Origin: Norana najaformis
Taxonomy: Eukaryota > Annelida > Clitellata > Crassiclitellata > Hormogastridae
DNA length: 64,000 nt
Reading direction: 5' to 3'
Assembly (NCBI GenBank): GCA_964023275.1
Contig: OZ029917.1
Coordinates: forward strand, 28,224,005-28,288,004
Shown here: in pieces, positions 14,101-29,600 of the stretch
Numbering within the stretch: position 1 is the stretch's first letter
How the letters are laid out: each line of letters opens with the position of its first letter
Notes under the pieces: model-generated
Told to the model about the DNA's origin: nothing
Databases searched by the model: none
The model's input: the letters and a program-made list of their open reading frames with translations, nothing else
Made by a program: the position numbers and the translations under genes

Positions 14101-17100
14101 TTGTTGGTTGAAGTGGAAAAAATTTATTTGAAACTTGCCAATTATTATTGGCCTACATTAATTGTAGAAAAACACGTTACAAGATAGTTTTAATGAATTT
14201 TTGAAACCACTGGATAAACACCAGTAAATGCCAGAGTATGTTGACCCTTACTAATGAGTTCATAGAACTGCTGTTTACTTGTAATTACTCAACAAATTGC
14301 AGAGTTGATTATCACCTAAGCTGTATGGTTTATTAGTAGTTTGACAGGAGTACAACTGTTTATGTATAACTTTTTGTAAAACTTTAGAAAAAACCGTAAT
14401 TCTGGTCAGTTTGTAATTATTCAGATATAAGCTCTAACTGAATAGTAATAGTAGTAGTTCCAGTGTTTAACGAGATCTTGTGACATCAAAGGCCGTCGAC
14501 ATCACCCTCCTTCTTTATCCAGGCTTGGGACTGGCACTACCCGAGTATGGCCTGGGCAGAGTTAACAATACTAAACAAATAATAAACAATAAGCTTATGC
14601 TGGAGAATTGAACCACATAGTTTTCAGACAAAGAAAATTAATTAAAAAGTAAGGTCATACTTTTAATTAATTTTCTTTGTCTGAAAATCATATATGTATG
14701 AGTAAATACAGTTTAAATGACTAGGTAACAGAAACTTCGAAGTTCGTTTTGCTAAAATCACAGATACTGCCCATCTCCTCGCTCTCACTTTAATACTCTA
14801 ATCAGTTATTTCCTGCCATTATTTGGTTCTGGATTTCTGTTGCAGCTCTTTGCCTTCTACATCATAGTACTTACTGTATGAGATTAAGTACAAATTTCGG
14901 GGTATAAGCAAAACTATAAAATGAATTGCTACGGTGCAGCAAAGTTGCTGCAGCCCAAATGACTGGTGCCAAGATGGTGTTACCCAAACAGCAGCAACCA
15001 AAGGCTTCGTGTACCCTGATTAAGCTGTTCAATAATTGAGCAAGTATTACTATGCCTTACTTAATGCCTTTCTGTGGATCTACTGTCAAAGCCTTGAGAA
15101 TTAGTTGATGGTTTGTAGCAAAGTAACAGCCTACCTCCATCAAATCTCCAACATGCTGCATAGTGCACACATTTCGTAAAACATTTTCCTCATTAAAGTT
15201 GGTGTGTCTGATGTCTTGAACATTATTACAGGAGTGCTATAGCAGTTCTTGATAATTGTAAAATAATTGTCAAACTATTGGGATTGTTAACTTGAAAACC
15301 ACCTGTAAAAATTGTCATTGGAAATCTCAGTATTCGGCGGGACTTTGACCTTTTTGGATTTTGCCCTATTGATTAATACCAGCAAGCCTAAGTTTGCATT
15401 ATGTCACATTGTCTGTCGTAGAAATTGTTGGTGAATCAGTAAACAGTTATTCATTCATTCGTTCATTCATTCATTCACTTTAGCTTTAATAAAGTTTTAT
15501 GCCTTCTGGTGTGAATGATGATTGCAGTGCCCATCAGGTGTTTGCTGAGGATATTATGGTCTCTGAGAATCTCCAATGCCTGACGCTTAGCAGCATATTC
15601 GTGGATGCTGAACAGATCTTGAACAACTTCAGCTTTAAAGCCATCCCTCTTGTTGACAACAAAGGTATCTGTTTTTGTCATTGATGCAGAGTAGGTTAAT
15701 AAGTTCCACACTTGTTTACACAAATCTGTTGAAATGCTACAATGTTCAAGACAGAAGGGTGGTACCAGGGTTTGACGGATCCTGCTCAAAGATGACTCCT
15801 TTTGTATCTTCCAAATCGCGTGTGTACATTGTACCAACCATTAAAGGACGAAGGATATCTGCTTTTGATGACCAATTTTATGGACCATTTGATGCTTTTC
15901 AAGCAAAGTATCCTGCGAACACAGAGTTATTTATATCTGAGTCTCTTTTTGCAGCATTTTTCAGATTTGCTTTTGAGCAAGTCGTGGTTTGCTATTGCCG
16001 CAGTTAAATATATGCCAAATTAAGACTTTTTGACACTTTTGGCTTAAGTGCTTCCTACGATACTGAATTCAGATGAATGTCAAATGCTAGCCTAGTGATT
16101 CAGACATTGCCAAACCTGGAGTTACTTCCTACTATTGACTAAAAAATCTAAGATGAATTTGTTATTCAGAGAACTTGGAAGTAAAATTGGTTGTGTCTGT
16201 CAGTTACTTGTGGGCAAGGATTCTGTATGAATTCCTTAGGCAGCACAACAGGGTAGTCTGATCAAGGGACTTCAGAATGTGGCTTGTGTATGGGGATATC
16301 CAGTGCATCATCTTATCACCATCCACTGTCTTCAGGCCATAATGACGTCATATGGCATTCACTCCAAAGAGCAGATATTTGGAGCACAAAGGTGTCCACC
16401 AATGTTCCCTCTAATATTTTTACGCTGCAAGATTGCGCATTTATTAGGCCTAAACTAAAAGGCAATTTTATTCAAAGAAAAAGACTACAGACAAGTTACC
16501 CCTACCTGGTCTGAATTAATTTTAAATCCCAGCCTATAAAATCCAGTTTAATTTTAGGTCATGATGTCAAAAATTTGAATTTAATGGTTTTGCCGAAAAC
16601 CATCATCATGTTGTACTATTCATAATTCTGCCAATATTCAAGCTAGAAAAACACTTTTAGCATCAAAATGTTAACACTGTCATCTTTTTTGTGTATAAAT
16701 CTATTTTGTGATCAGATATTTAGAAAATCCTGGCTGTTTTTCTGACTCAGTATTCACTCAGTTTTTTTTATTTAAGTGAAAACACTGTGTGATGGAGTTT
16801 CTTAAATTTGAAAATATTGACAATAGCTGTGTTAGGAATGTAATTGGTGAAATATTTTTAAAAATTGGATAGTATTGACCCCCAAATTCTAAAAATTCAT
16901 ATGCCTTTGTGACCTCCAAATTCCCATTTTAGCAACAGTCCCACTGCATGGTAATTTGATATTTTTATTTAATTTTCTGGTTTATCAAGACTAGCTGCTT
17001 CAATTTGAATCACCTGTGGAGGGGAGGTGGTTCAAAACACTGGGATTCTAGTCTTTCAGTTGTTGGGTGGGGATGTAATAAAGTCAACTCAGGGCCTGTT

Positions 17101-17595
17101 AGCTTTATATATTATATTCATATGTATATATTATATGAATATAATATATACGTATATATATATAACATATACATATGTTATCTGTATGTACATAAACTCT
17201 TTTAAACTCTTTTCTGTCTTTATCTATAACATAAGGTAATGATAGGCATAATAAAAGTCAGAACCAGTTGTAGATCAAATGAGACTTTACCCACAGAGGC
17301 TACCTAGGTCCAGAGCATGCATTTCAAACAGTGCCAGGCCTAGCCACAAGTAAAGTCATTTTTCTGAAGCTTAGTCCCGGTGGTAGATGATCCTCTGAAG
17401 TTCAGGTCAAAACAACATCGAATGATAAGCTAACAGCTGAGGTATAGTTCCAGAGTATGGGATCATGTGGTAACTGGAAAGGATCATTTTCTGTGTATCC
17501 TATCTCCTGGTGAAACCAGATCAGCAGTTTTCCACTGCTTATGTATGTATATATATGTACAATATACATATGTGCACAATTTAACGAAGCTTATA

Positions 17596-17669
<74 letters not shown>

Positions 17670-20600
17670 ATATAAAATGTTATATATTATATTGTGTACA
17701 TATGAGATATTAAAATCTAGAAAGGAGATGCAGCATGTTCAATCAGACACACAGTCAGAAATAGCCGTATGAACCTTTGGGTAATATGTTGATCTATACT
17801 TCTAGGCAAGAGCTTGGGGTGTTGACTTTCTTTTGCTACAGCCAAATAAACTATTTTTGAGATGCAAATCCTATGAATTTAATCTTTCGATATTATAGAT
17901 CACCAGTTCAAGCGACCTTGGCTGGATTATTTTACTGCAGTTGTTTGAGAATGGTCTAGAGGAGTATGAACAATTTTTGTTACTTGTGCTTTCTTTGCTT
18001 TGCTTAGAACATTGTAGGTGTAAGTATTTCAGTGTAGAAATTTTGGATCATAGCACCAGATCCATGGTTATGGTGAATAACTGATGTGTGATTCTGTTGC
18101 TAGAGAACATGATGCTGCTAGGTTCTATTCATCGTCATGACCTCAGTCAACTTCTCAATGATCAGTTCTCACTTGACAACAAACTGCTTTTCATTGCCAA
18201 GAAAATTCGTCGTGTGTCATCCCTTCCCTTGTCTACATCTTCCACTTCCTCTCCACCATCAAAGTTGGTTCCTTTGAGTGCTTCTGAGGAAGTCGAAAAC
18301 CCTGAAGGTCAATTTTCAGCATCTTCATCTGTGCAGAGTTTGGAAAATGACGTTAAGTCAGAAGATGAGCTAGGTTCGTTTAATGAAAACTGTGATGTGG
18401 ATCAGAGGAAAGGAATTATGGTAAGAACTATTAAAACAGTGAAACAAGTAGACAGTATTGTGGGAAACAGATGCATTTAGTATAAAAAACTGATGATTTG
18501 AGCTTCAGCTTCATTTCCTCTCACAAAACACTAAAGCAATAAAGAAATCCAGTTTAGTATAAATATAAAACAAGTGGCCTATACTTCCAGTATCAGTCAT
18601 TGTCTGAAACTTTTCAAACCTTCCTGCTGATCATCTGTACAGGTCTGTAGTTTGCTCTGCTCTTGTGGCTATCATCACCAAATCATTTCGTGGTCATGCT
18701 AGTCCATAATGGGGATAAATTGGATGGTTCTGCAGTGGGCTTGCTGCTTATTTTATTTATTATTTATTCCCAATCCCTCTATCTCCCTCCATCTGGGCTT
18801 TGCCTCCACCCACACCTTTACTACTAATTCTCCTGTCCACAACCAAATCTCAGCTTCTCCAATCATTTTATCCACCTCTTCCGCTCTTGCAGCATGGATA
18901 TTCATGACCTATGCAGAATTCACACTGCTTGACTTCAGTTCCACTTCTACCATCAACACATCCATATTCCATGCTAAACTAGACTACTGCAGTTCGCTTT
19001 TCATGAATACAGACACCACCAAAATACGTGTAAACCGCCTTCCAACTGTCCAGAATGCTCTTGCTCATGGTGTCACCAAACCCCAAACACCATCACATTG
19101 CTTTTGTTGTGAAGTCACTTCACTGGCTTAAAATACCTGAAAAAAAGTGCTGCACAACTCACTCCAATATCCTAACCTTTCTATCTTCATCAGTTATTTA
19201 CAAATGCAAACATTCCGTTCAACCAGCTCCTCTTCAACCCTAACACTTTTCTGCCCTCCCATCACCTTATCCTTATAATTTGGATATTGCTTCATAGCCA
19301 TAGCTGTACCACCCTGTTGAAATGAACTCAAGCCAGAATTAAGACAATTATTTGACCCATTATAGCACTTTATCTCTGTTGCAATCTCTCTGCAAGTCTT
19401 TCACTCAAAACTGTAAACATTCCTCTTCCAGAAATCCTTTCCTGATGCCTCCTCTTGCCCTTATCCCTCTTGCTACACTAATTCAAAACACCATCCACCA
19501 TAACTGTCTGCCTGCCTGATCCTTGGATCTTTACCTAGACCGGATCTGACGCTACCTGCCTACCGATTTTGTTTTGGCCAAGTGCCTGTGAATAAATGGG
19601 TTTCCACAACTTAGCTTTCTTTGGGTGCTGTAGAAATTTCAAGTTTATGATTACATGTATGATTATCAAGACAGTAAATACACCTGCAAAGAAACATTAC
19701 AGCATATTAATTGATTAAAAATGTGCTGGAGAAAACATTGTTGACTGATAAATGAGATTGAATATCACTTCACTGTTAGTTACTTGCTTTAAATGTTTTT
19801 TCTCAGAAACAAAAATCAAAAAGGAAATTTATAGTGAAACAGTTGTCGGCTGTTGACTTTCCGAGTCATTGGTTACCTGTAGCAGATGCATCTATTGGAC
19901 GATCTTACTCTCTGAAGGTGATTTCAGCATTCTGCCACTGTGATGTAACATCACTGCTGATGTATTTGCTGCTATGTTGCTGAAATACTGCACCTAAGAA
20001 GTGGTGATGCTTGGCACCTTGCATGCTGCACTTTCTGTTCAAGTGATCTGGTGTTTGAATATGATTTTGACCTTTAGCTAAAGACCAGTCTTTGGTAGAT
20101 TTTATTTCCTGTCTACTGGGATTGGCCAAAATTTCAGTTGAATTGAAGCACCTGCTGCTAATGTTCTGTGTTTGTATAGCACTAAAGTTTCTGAATCCTA
20201 GCAGATTGCAAACACTGTTCTATTGCATTGTGGGATGACTGAGGTAAGAAAGATCTTACTGATTTATTACATGCCTCTATTATACCTTAGGAGTTGAAGA
20301 ACAAACTTGACAACTGTGACCCATAACTGGACAATGTGTCTTGCATGGAGTCAAATTCCGGACACGGGGACAAACGCCACAGTGTGAATAATTGGCTACA
20401 ATACATCTTATTATGTGCATGACTTATGACCCTCAAACTTTATCAGTCAGTTTAATGGCTTTTTATGATGATTTATTGCTCATAGTTGATGCATCTGTGA
20501 TGTTAACTCAGAGATATTCTGCTTCTGTTAATTTTCAGAATGTTTTATGACTGACCTGTTTGTGTTCTATCTGTGACCTGATAATCTTTGACCTGTATTG

Positions 20601-23600
20601 AGTCTTTGATTGCTCAAAGAGTTGGTTCTGTTTTTTACCTGTTTAACCTTCTGGTGCTGACCTTTATGTGTCTTTGTGAAGATTTCTCACCAAAAGCTAA
20701 CAGATTGGTTTCTTGGATTCATTTGAAGTCTGCCCTGTTCTACTGACATCCCGTTTCTTTCTGAAAGGTAACTTATCATATAACAACTTTCTAACTATCC
20801 TTGTTCCTTGACGTGGCCTGATTTTTAATCTTATATTTCACTTTATTGTTGCAAGAAGAATAAACTAGTGCTATTTTTGTTGATAAAGAATTGGGCACAG
20901 GTATGCTAGATGACGATGGGCAAATTCTCATTAATTAGACACCCTTTTCAACATTAGTCATCAGAGGTTTAGTCTTGGAGGGGATCTTTCAGGTGAAGTG
21001 CAAACACATCAAAAGCAAGACAACGAACCTTGCATAGCGCAACAATGAATTGTCAGTCTTTCATTCTTACCATGGATCTAGCAGACAGAGGCAAAATATA
21101 TTAGCACTAAGACTACTATTTGTGTGACGTGCTGAACACAGAGAACTGAAGAGATACGTTTCTATCAATTTCCTGGTTGTGATAAAAGAATCACTTAGTT
21201 GTTAAATTCTGTCATGTAAACAAATGGTCAACCCTTGAAAGTGAATAATACATGGCAATAAAACAGTGATAAAGGAGAAATGACAATATACTGATAGAAG
21301 CTTGGAAAATACAGTATTTTAAAATGGGATAGTAGCAGCTGTGTAACTTCAGATTTGGGCCTGCATCTAAAATCATCCAACTGGGCATGTGATGGGTTAA
21401 GTCTCAACCTAATTCTTGATTACATGGATGTGACTTAGATTGTGTAATTATGACCCTTGCGCATGATCGGTAAAATTCTGTGAAATGCCATAATTTTCGT
21501 AGTGTTTTTTGCCATTTTTATGTTTTTGTGAGTTTTAAACACATTATTCGATATTCCATGCTCAGAAATCTTGCTTACTAACTTGTTTTGTTGACAGACA
21601 AATTGATGATTATGATGTCACTTGTTTCTGCATACGCTGAACTGAACGTGCTTGGGTTTGAAGATCTTGGTGTCAAGGCAGAGTTTGTTAGTTTCCAAAG
21701 TGGCTGAGCGCTGCTCTCAAAGTGCCCAGTGAAATCTGACTGACATATTTGGTTTGCATGTTGTGATAGGTTGCCTGCATTGTGTTCTGTTGCACTGCAA
21801 TGCTTGTCGGTGCCAACAAACAGCTTTATTGCTGAATGCAGCATAAGCCAATGTACAAATGTTAAATGCATCACAACATCAACCTCTGACAGTAACTTGG
21901 CTTATTAGGTCCTTGTTGCTAAGAACTCCAAGGTTATGCAGTAGAGTGTTGTTTGTTGCTGAGAGACTGATGACTTATGAAACTGTGACTGTCACTAAGT
22001 GCTAAACTGACAATATCTGATCTCATTAGTAACGTAAGCTGTTATTATTATTACCGGGGTTTTTGAGTGTGCACAAAGTTACACAGAAATGCAAATCTGA
22101 GATGTGGTCATTCAGTTGCCGGGAGAAAAGCAGTTAGATATCCATATGTTTGACAGCAAGTGAGAAATAAAAAGGAAGAAAAAGAAGGAATAAAGAGAGT
22201 TTGAGCATCAAAGAAACATTGGTAGTTGGTTCCACTCCTTGGATTGCAGCATGGAATGCACAAGAGCCCATGACATCGTGGCTCAGCCAACAGACCTGTA
22301 CCCAAAGATTGCAGGCTGTGGGGGGAAAGTATATCTGGGGAGATTTGTAATTGAAGGTAGATAGGAGTGCTCGTGGTAAGGATTTTATAGGTCAGACATG
22401 GCTAGTTTAAATCTTATGCGGAATTCCACAGGAGGCCAATGCAGTGGGCTTAGTAGAGTTAAGGAATTGGTACGAGGAGTAGCGTGCTGTACAGCATGAG
22501 CTATTAGGGAATGCTGAATGCACTGAAACCTTGTGAGTTCAAGATCTGAGATACCTGTAAAAACCAAGTTGGCATATTCAAGGCAAGAGCAGACCAGAGA
22601 TCAGGCTGTTGTTTGTGTCATGTTGTTGATAAGAGCTGACCTAATGTGATATATTACCCTGATATGATAGAAACAAGATCTGCAGAGGCTTGCTACATGA
22701 AATCAAAATTTGAAATTGCTGTCCAGAGTTACCCAAGTAATTTTGACAGTGTTTGATAGCAGAACTGCAGTGCTAGCAAGTTCAATGCTGGAAAAAGAAA
22801 GGAGAGAATGCAGGCATTGGCATGATCCAAAAATGATCACCTCAGATTAATCTGGATTTATGGCCTAACCACTGAAGCAACACTATGCATGAACATAAGA
22901 AAGGCACTTCAAGTTTTACCTTACCTTGCTGATCAGTGGATGACAGAGCAATGTAAAGCTGAGTATCATCATCGTACTGCTGTAGCTGGAATCCAGAGTG
23001 CTTGCCTATGGGGCTGACTGGTGAAGTGAAGATCATAAATAATACGGAGCCAAGGACAGATCCTTGTGGAACATGAACATTGACGAAAGAAGGATCAGAC
23101 TAAGCAGAACCAATTCCTGCCTGCTGAGACCAATTGCAAAGATAAGAAGCTAGCCAGTATAAGGCAGACACCAAAGCTTTTGCTGATTCTGGAAAGAAGT
23201 AGTTAGTTGGTGGTCAGCAGTGTCAAAAGCAGCACTAAGGTCAAGGCATACATGTCGCCTTTCCAGTATTGATAGATGAGATGATGTTGTCCATTGTGAA
23301 GGCTAGAGCAGTTTCATTTGGGTAGCCTTAATGGTAAGCTGACTGGTTAGGACTGAAATTAGGAGATGTAGTAATGTGTTTCTTAATCCCCATGTGGAAA
23401 AGAGACGTTCAAGTATCTTATAAATATTATCGAGGTTGTAGGTGGGTCTAATATCTGAGAGATTGTTGGTGTCTGCTCTGGTTTTTAAGTAGTGGCGTAA
23501 CTAATGCAGATGGAAAACAGCCTTTAGCAGAAGACAAGTTCAAGTAGGCCAAGTGTGCAATCAGATGGGAGAAAATATCATAACAAGAGACAGTGAGTAT

Positions 23601-26600
23601 GAAGGTATGAAGTCCACCATGGAGAATTTAGGAACAATGTGAGTAAGATGAGACGGGGCTTCAAAGTATGTGACAGGTGGTATGAAACTAAGGGCAGTGC
23701 CAGGGAAGTCAGGTCAAGCAGCTGGTCTATACTTGTTAGATGAGCAGTAAACTGAGCAATTTTGCATATCAGATTGTTGATTTTGTTAGCAAAAAAGGAA
23801 GCAAAATTAGAACATAGTTTCTGGTTCTCTTGTTACAAGCACTGGCAGTTGACAGCATCCTTTGAATGCAGAAGATGCTGGGGATGTGCCGTTGGTCCCA
23901 AGAGCTTTGAGCACTTTCCAGCGGACTGCAGTAATAAGAGCTCCTGTGTAGTTGTAATGGGTTTTGCCTTGGCTATTTCATTTCATGTGTGTGATGCAAC
24001 AAAAAGTTGTGACAAGTGTGGATTGTTTAAACAATCCGCGAAATTTCCATAAATTAGAGTTTTTTTGGGAAAAAAAGACTGTAATTTTCACTTTTTTCCA
24101 TGAATTAAGTTGGGACCAAGCAACGGTTATGCCATTGTGTGTGACAGAAAAATGGTGTTAGAATGGCAGGCATTCGTAGTTTATGATGCCTCAAACTGCA
24201 CAGTATGAGTTGATTTTAAATTTAACTTATTTGAACCATCAAGCTGTGAAGCAAATCTGTTTAGAAGATGCATTAAAATGCACAAGATGAGTTACTTCAA
24301 ATTCACAGTATGAGATGCATCATCAAAGTGCACAGGACCTTATAATTTTAAATGGAATTTATTTTACCATTAATCTAAAAAATGAGCCTAAGTCATGAGT
24401 ATGTACATATCTGCAGTCTTCTGGTAAACTAATCTGATTTCATCTGAGAAGCAATGATACCTTTCAGGAACCGATGCAGGAAAATGAGGAACCTATAAAA
24501 CTGAAACAGCATTCAGGTGAGAAGTTTGTAAAATGTCATAAATAATATTCTTTTGCAGATCCAACAAAGGGATACTGTTTCATGTCCATCATTATTTACG
24601 GATACAGATACTTTGCAATACGAATATACCAATTATGCTTGTAGTGGCCTACAGAACATTAGGTTGTTTCAAAAGCTCCAGTTCTCAAACCACTTCACTG
24701 GCTTAAAATACATAAGTGAATAGAGTACCAAGTCATATCACTTACCTATAACGTGCTTGAAGTTGGCCAAGTGTGCAAACTTACCGATAAAGTGCTTCAA
24801 TCCAACCACTCCATTCATCCTGATCCTCTTCCGACCTCTCACTTCTCCGCCCTCCCATCCCATCATCTTTAAAAGTTGGAAATTGCTCCATAACCACAGC
24901 TGCTCCACCTCTCTGGAATAAACTCCCGCCAGAATTACGACAGTTATCTGACCTATCTTATGAACTTACCAACATTTCAGCCCTTGCAATCTCTGCACAG
25001 GTCTTTTACTCAAACTTGAAAACACTGTTCTTCCACAAATCATATCCGGATTCCTCCTCTTCCCCTTATCTGTTTTGCTGCTGCAGTTATAAGCCTTTCA
25101 CTGTGGCTGTCTGACTGTCGGCTTGCCTGACCAATTTATCTTAATCTGGAACCGAATCTGACCCTACCTGCCTATTGATTTTATTTTGACTGGACACCTG
25201 TGAATGAGTTGGTCCCTGCGGTTTAGCTGTCTTTGGACACTGTAGAAATCTTGGGTTTATGATTACGATTACAATTGTACAGTCTAAAATGAATGTATCT
25301 TGGAGACAAATTTCAGATTGGAAGACAGAGTGAAGACCCCAAAGGTGCAACTGACTGACTTAGACAAGGATGGCATTTAATATATTGTGAGAGAAGATTT
25401 ATGTAGCAAGACAAGTCTTCAGTGGCACTTTAAAGTTTGTTATCTGTGTGTAATGTTGTTATTGTGAATTTTGAATAAATTTGAAATCCAAAACAAATCA
25501 ATGATGTGTAGCACATGGACTGTCTTTTTCAGGTTTCAAAGATAAGGTTCGATTCAGAAGATCAGTGACTGTGGATCTTCATGACCCAGATGAGGTGAAC
25601 CAGCTTCATTAGCACATCTACTGTTGAACTGGTGCTGGCCATGGCTGCAACAGTGAATATGGTTGATGATGACTGTATGACAAAAACAACTTTCCATTGC
25701 ATATAATTATCTATATTTAGAGTCCTATTTAGCTTGCAGAAACATTGTACATGTAGAAAAATGCTCCCGATTGGGTTTCTCAAATGGTTTTGTAAAGTTC
25801 TGAATGCAATTTTGGACTATATTTGTGGCAAACATTTACATCCAGCCATTTAAATTGAATAGTTTCATCCTCTTCTTGATCATTGGCTGCTTGTGTTTAG
25901 TCAGATTTTTTTATTCAAAGGCCATGTCCAAAAATAGAAATTATATTGTTCAGCCGATGTTTTGAAGGCTCTTGAAACAAATCCTTTTGATGAGGTTGAG
26001 GTTTCAGAATTTGAAGACAGCGAGGGTGACAAACGATGTGAGGGCAGATGAGGTATCTTTAGTTGTGATGACCCATTTCTGGTAGAAAACATTATAGGAA
26101 TAATGAACAACAACATGAAACCGATAAAAGGAAAGTTAAGTGAACATTTTGCATTTACATTAAATATGAATGGAAAAGTAGAATGTGGTGATAAAGTTAA
26201 CTGCATTCACTCTAGCAAACAGTTTGCATATCATGGATCTACTGCATCGTTAACATATCACCTGCAGAGTAAACATCTGCTGTGGTATCATTGAGTTCTG
26301 GTGAATGAACAGAGACATGGTGCTGCTATGTGCCAGAACTCAATAAAAATGTATATGGTTCAGGCTGTCCAGCTGCTGTTATGGAGGATCCTGGTCTGGA
26401 AATGGGCTCTTTGAATCAGCAGTTACTGCCTGCCGAGTCGCTAAACTTTCAACGAAATGACTGTGGATGTTTACAACATAGAATTATGTAAACACGAGGA
26501 AGTTGTGGCGACCTGTTCGGGTGGTTTATCAGTCGCCATTGATTTTTGGATGTCAGTTAACAACAGGTCATACTGTGGCATTACTGGTCAATGGATTGAC

Positions 26601-29600
26601 TGAGAGTTTAGCAACTCAGCAGGCAGTAACTGCTGTTTCAAAGAGCCCATTTCCAGACCAGTAGCATTAGGTTGCTTACATTACACTGCTTACTGAACGA
26701 CACACAGCCTCAAATGTTTCTAGCCTGCATGAAGATTTTGCCCAAGGTTGGAAAATTGCTGACAGAATCATATGTATGTGACAGACAATGTGCAAAACAT
26801 GGTTACAGCAGTTGGATTTACTGGGTACAGCTGCTGGTATTTGCCCTGATTTGCGCATAGTCTACAACTGAGTATATTAAATGAATTTGAAAGCAGCAGA
26901 TGCATCCTCTATTCTGGCAAAGCATCGATGTCTAGTTGGACATTTCAAGTACAGCTCTGCTGACAGTGCTGATTCAAAAACTAGTCATGCAAGGACTTCT
27001 AAGAAAGATACTCTGGAAGCAGATCGGATGGAGATGACAGTTTAAGCGTGTTCGACAGCTGTGTTCACATGCATAAATGTCAATTCCTGGTCTAGAATCT
27101 CACCCAGATCATGAACAGAAATGAACGAGGGCATTTGGAAAACACAGGTGTAGATTAGACAAGGCTGTTTTTAGAAAATACTAAGCAGATCAGTTGCATA
27201 TTTCTAGGATTTATTCCAGCTTGGCTAAGGAAAACGCATTGACAGCTTGATGATGAATAGACAGTATGCCTGACTTTAATCAGCGTATAGGTGAGTGGCA
27301 ACTTCCAGAGAAGAAAGAATATGGCTTTGGTCTGTGGTGTAGAGGATATATAACAGAGGACGTAGAATGAAACCCTGAGAAGCTTAAATACTACTGAGGA
27401 ACAGGCAGACCAGGTGGAACAAAGTACCACTGCCTGATTGCAGTCAGAAAGGAATGAGTGCAACCACAGCAGGGCATAACAAGGCTTTCTAAGAGAATGC
27501 CATGATCAACGGCATTCAAATCAAAAGAGCAAGCAAAATTGTAATTGTAATCTGACATTTATAAAGCGCCACTTCAAGAATAGACTCATCAGAGGCACTC
27601 CCGACCCGAACCAGTGAGACCACTGTCAAATAATACAGACTTCAGGCGCTTGCGAAACTGCGGAAGGGACAAACTGAGGATGCAAGCCGGAGCCCTCGGG
27701 AAAGGCGATTTCAGCTATTAGGTCCAACATAGGCAAAGCTTCTAGACTGCGCTGTAGCAGTGCGCATACGAGGGACATTCGGAGTCCAAGGGAGGCTGAC
27801 CGGAGAGTGCTACGGCCTGGAACCAAGGAGAAGTCCCTAAGATATGATGGAGCAGAGCCAACGAGACAATTACGCTTAAGCGTTAGGATCTTGAACTGGA
27901 TACGCTGCTGAATGGGAAGCCAGTGCAGAGTGTCCCGCATAAAGGAAGTTATATGGCTATACCTGGGGACGCCTCAAATAAGACGGGCAGCAGCATTGAG
28001 AACAGACTGAAGCTTGGAAATATTGGCAAGTGAGAATCCAGCAAAGATAGCGTTACCAAAGTCCACCCTGGTGCAGATAAGGGCATGAATTAGAGTAGTA
28101 ACGGCATGATTACTTGACCCCAGTCAACAGCCCCAAAGAAATCAGCAATAATACAACCTTATAAAAATATCTTTGATTAAAAGTTTAGTTGGAGAAAGGT
28201 GAATAAATGGCCAGTAGGTTTACTTTGCCTATTCCAGTGGCCAAGTAATAGGTTCCCACTGCTACCCTCAGTTCTGACAACAAGCAGGTATTGCTTGTAA
28301 ACATTTGTTGCCCACAATTCGTTTCTTTTACTGGCAAAAAAATTTAGGTAAATTTTAGTCACTACTTAAATATTTGATTTCCTCCCCTTCTGAAATAGTT
28401 ATTATGGGTGGCTTTAATATTCATATTGTTGCAGCCAGTCTTTGCTTCTCAGCATTTCTTTATATGTTGACAGGTTTGATTTGAAACAGCTCATTACTTT
28501 TCCTGCAAGTAACAAAGGCCATACCTTAGATTTCCTGATAACTCATTCTGATTCATAGTTGCTTCATTCTGCTGTTCCTTTTGGTTCATATCTTTTGGGT
28601 CATACCGCCATTTTTTCAAAATTGGATTTCCCATTTAAACTGCCTCCAAATTACAGACTTAAATTTTGACTGTGGCATGAAATTGATTTAAATAAGCTGA
28701 AGCATGATATCCTGGCATCTCCTGTATGGTTATCACTAGCACCAACAACTAATGAGCTGGATGTGCAGTTTCCATGTTCTTTAACTGAACTCCTTAATAG
28801 GCAAATCCATGTTAGAACTAAGAAAGTTGTTAAATGTATGCTACAGCCTTGGTTTAATGCTGCTATTTCTGAAGCTAGGAGCAGTAGACGTCAGTTGGAA
28901 AGTTGATGGCACCATTCTCGTCTTCCATCTGATCATACTGATTTAAACAGCAATGCAAACATGTTCAGATATTTCATCTGCCAAATCTGCATATTTATTC
29001 TCTTAGAGTTCTGCTGCACTTAAGACTATGTGGATGGCATTAAACAATTTATTACTAATTCATGAAACGTTAACTGTAGCCCCATCTGTACAATCAGCTA
29101 CCCAAGAGCTTGCCAATAAATTCCTGACTTTATTTGCAGATAAAATTTCTGATATTAGATTAAACTTTGCTGATTCTTCTGTATCTAATAAATTTCTTGA
29201 TCCTAATTCTTTGCCTTTTATTTTAAACTACTTACAGCCAGCACTACTTACAGAAGTTAAACTCATCTTTTTCTCACTGAACAAAAGCTCTCTCCTGGAC
29301 ACTATTCCTTCAAATATTTTGAAAGTGCTTTGACCAGAAACATTACATTCTTTAGTAACTTCTCATTGGTTGAAGGAACTTTTCCATCTCCATTTGTTAA
29401 TGCCTTAGTTCACCCCTACTAAAGAAGCCTTCTCTGGATCCTGGTGACCTCCCTAACTACAGGCCCATCTCGACGTTAAATTTTTTATCAAAAATTCTTG
29501 AACTGGTAGATCTGAAGCATATGCAAACTTATTTATCTTCAACTCACTAATTTCCACCTATCAGTCACCCTGTCATAAGTTTCACTCAGAAGAATCCACA

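Larger units (their letters stand above)
12875..15527. other. Long CLC intron, mostly unassigned
   Basis: It contains a GC-richer patch at 13210-13600 with overlapping short frames on both strands, of unknown origin. A block at 14460-14570 (CATCAAAGGCCGTCGACATC, ATCCAGGCTTGGGACTGGCA) looks repeat-derived. The inverted repeat at 14621-14687 and an ATTC microsatellite before the next exon are listed separately. No gene recognised. Confidence 0.5.

Noticed and set aside
15675-16007. 110-codon plus-strand frame after a CLC exon
   Set aside because: No splice context, no known motif, and it overlaps the intron donor region.
17467-17772. 101-codon frame with a long YIYIYI run
   Set aside because: Translation of the TA microsatellite.
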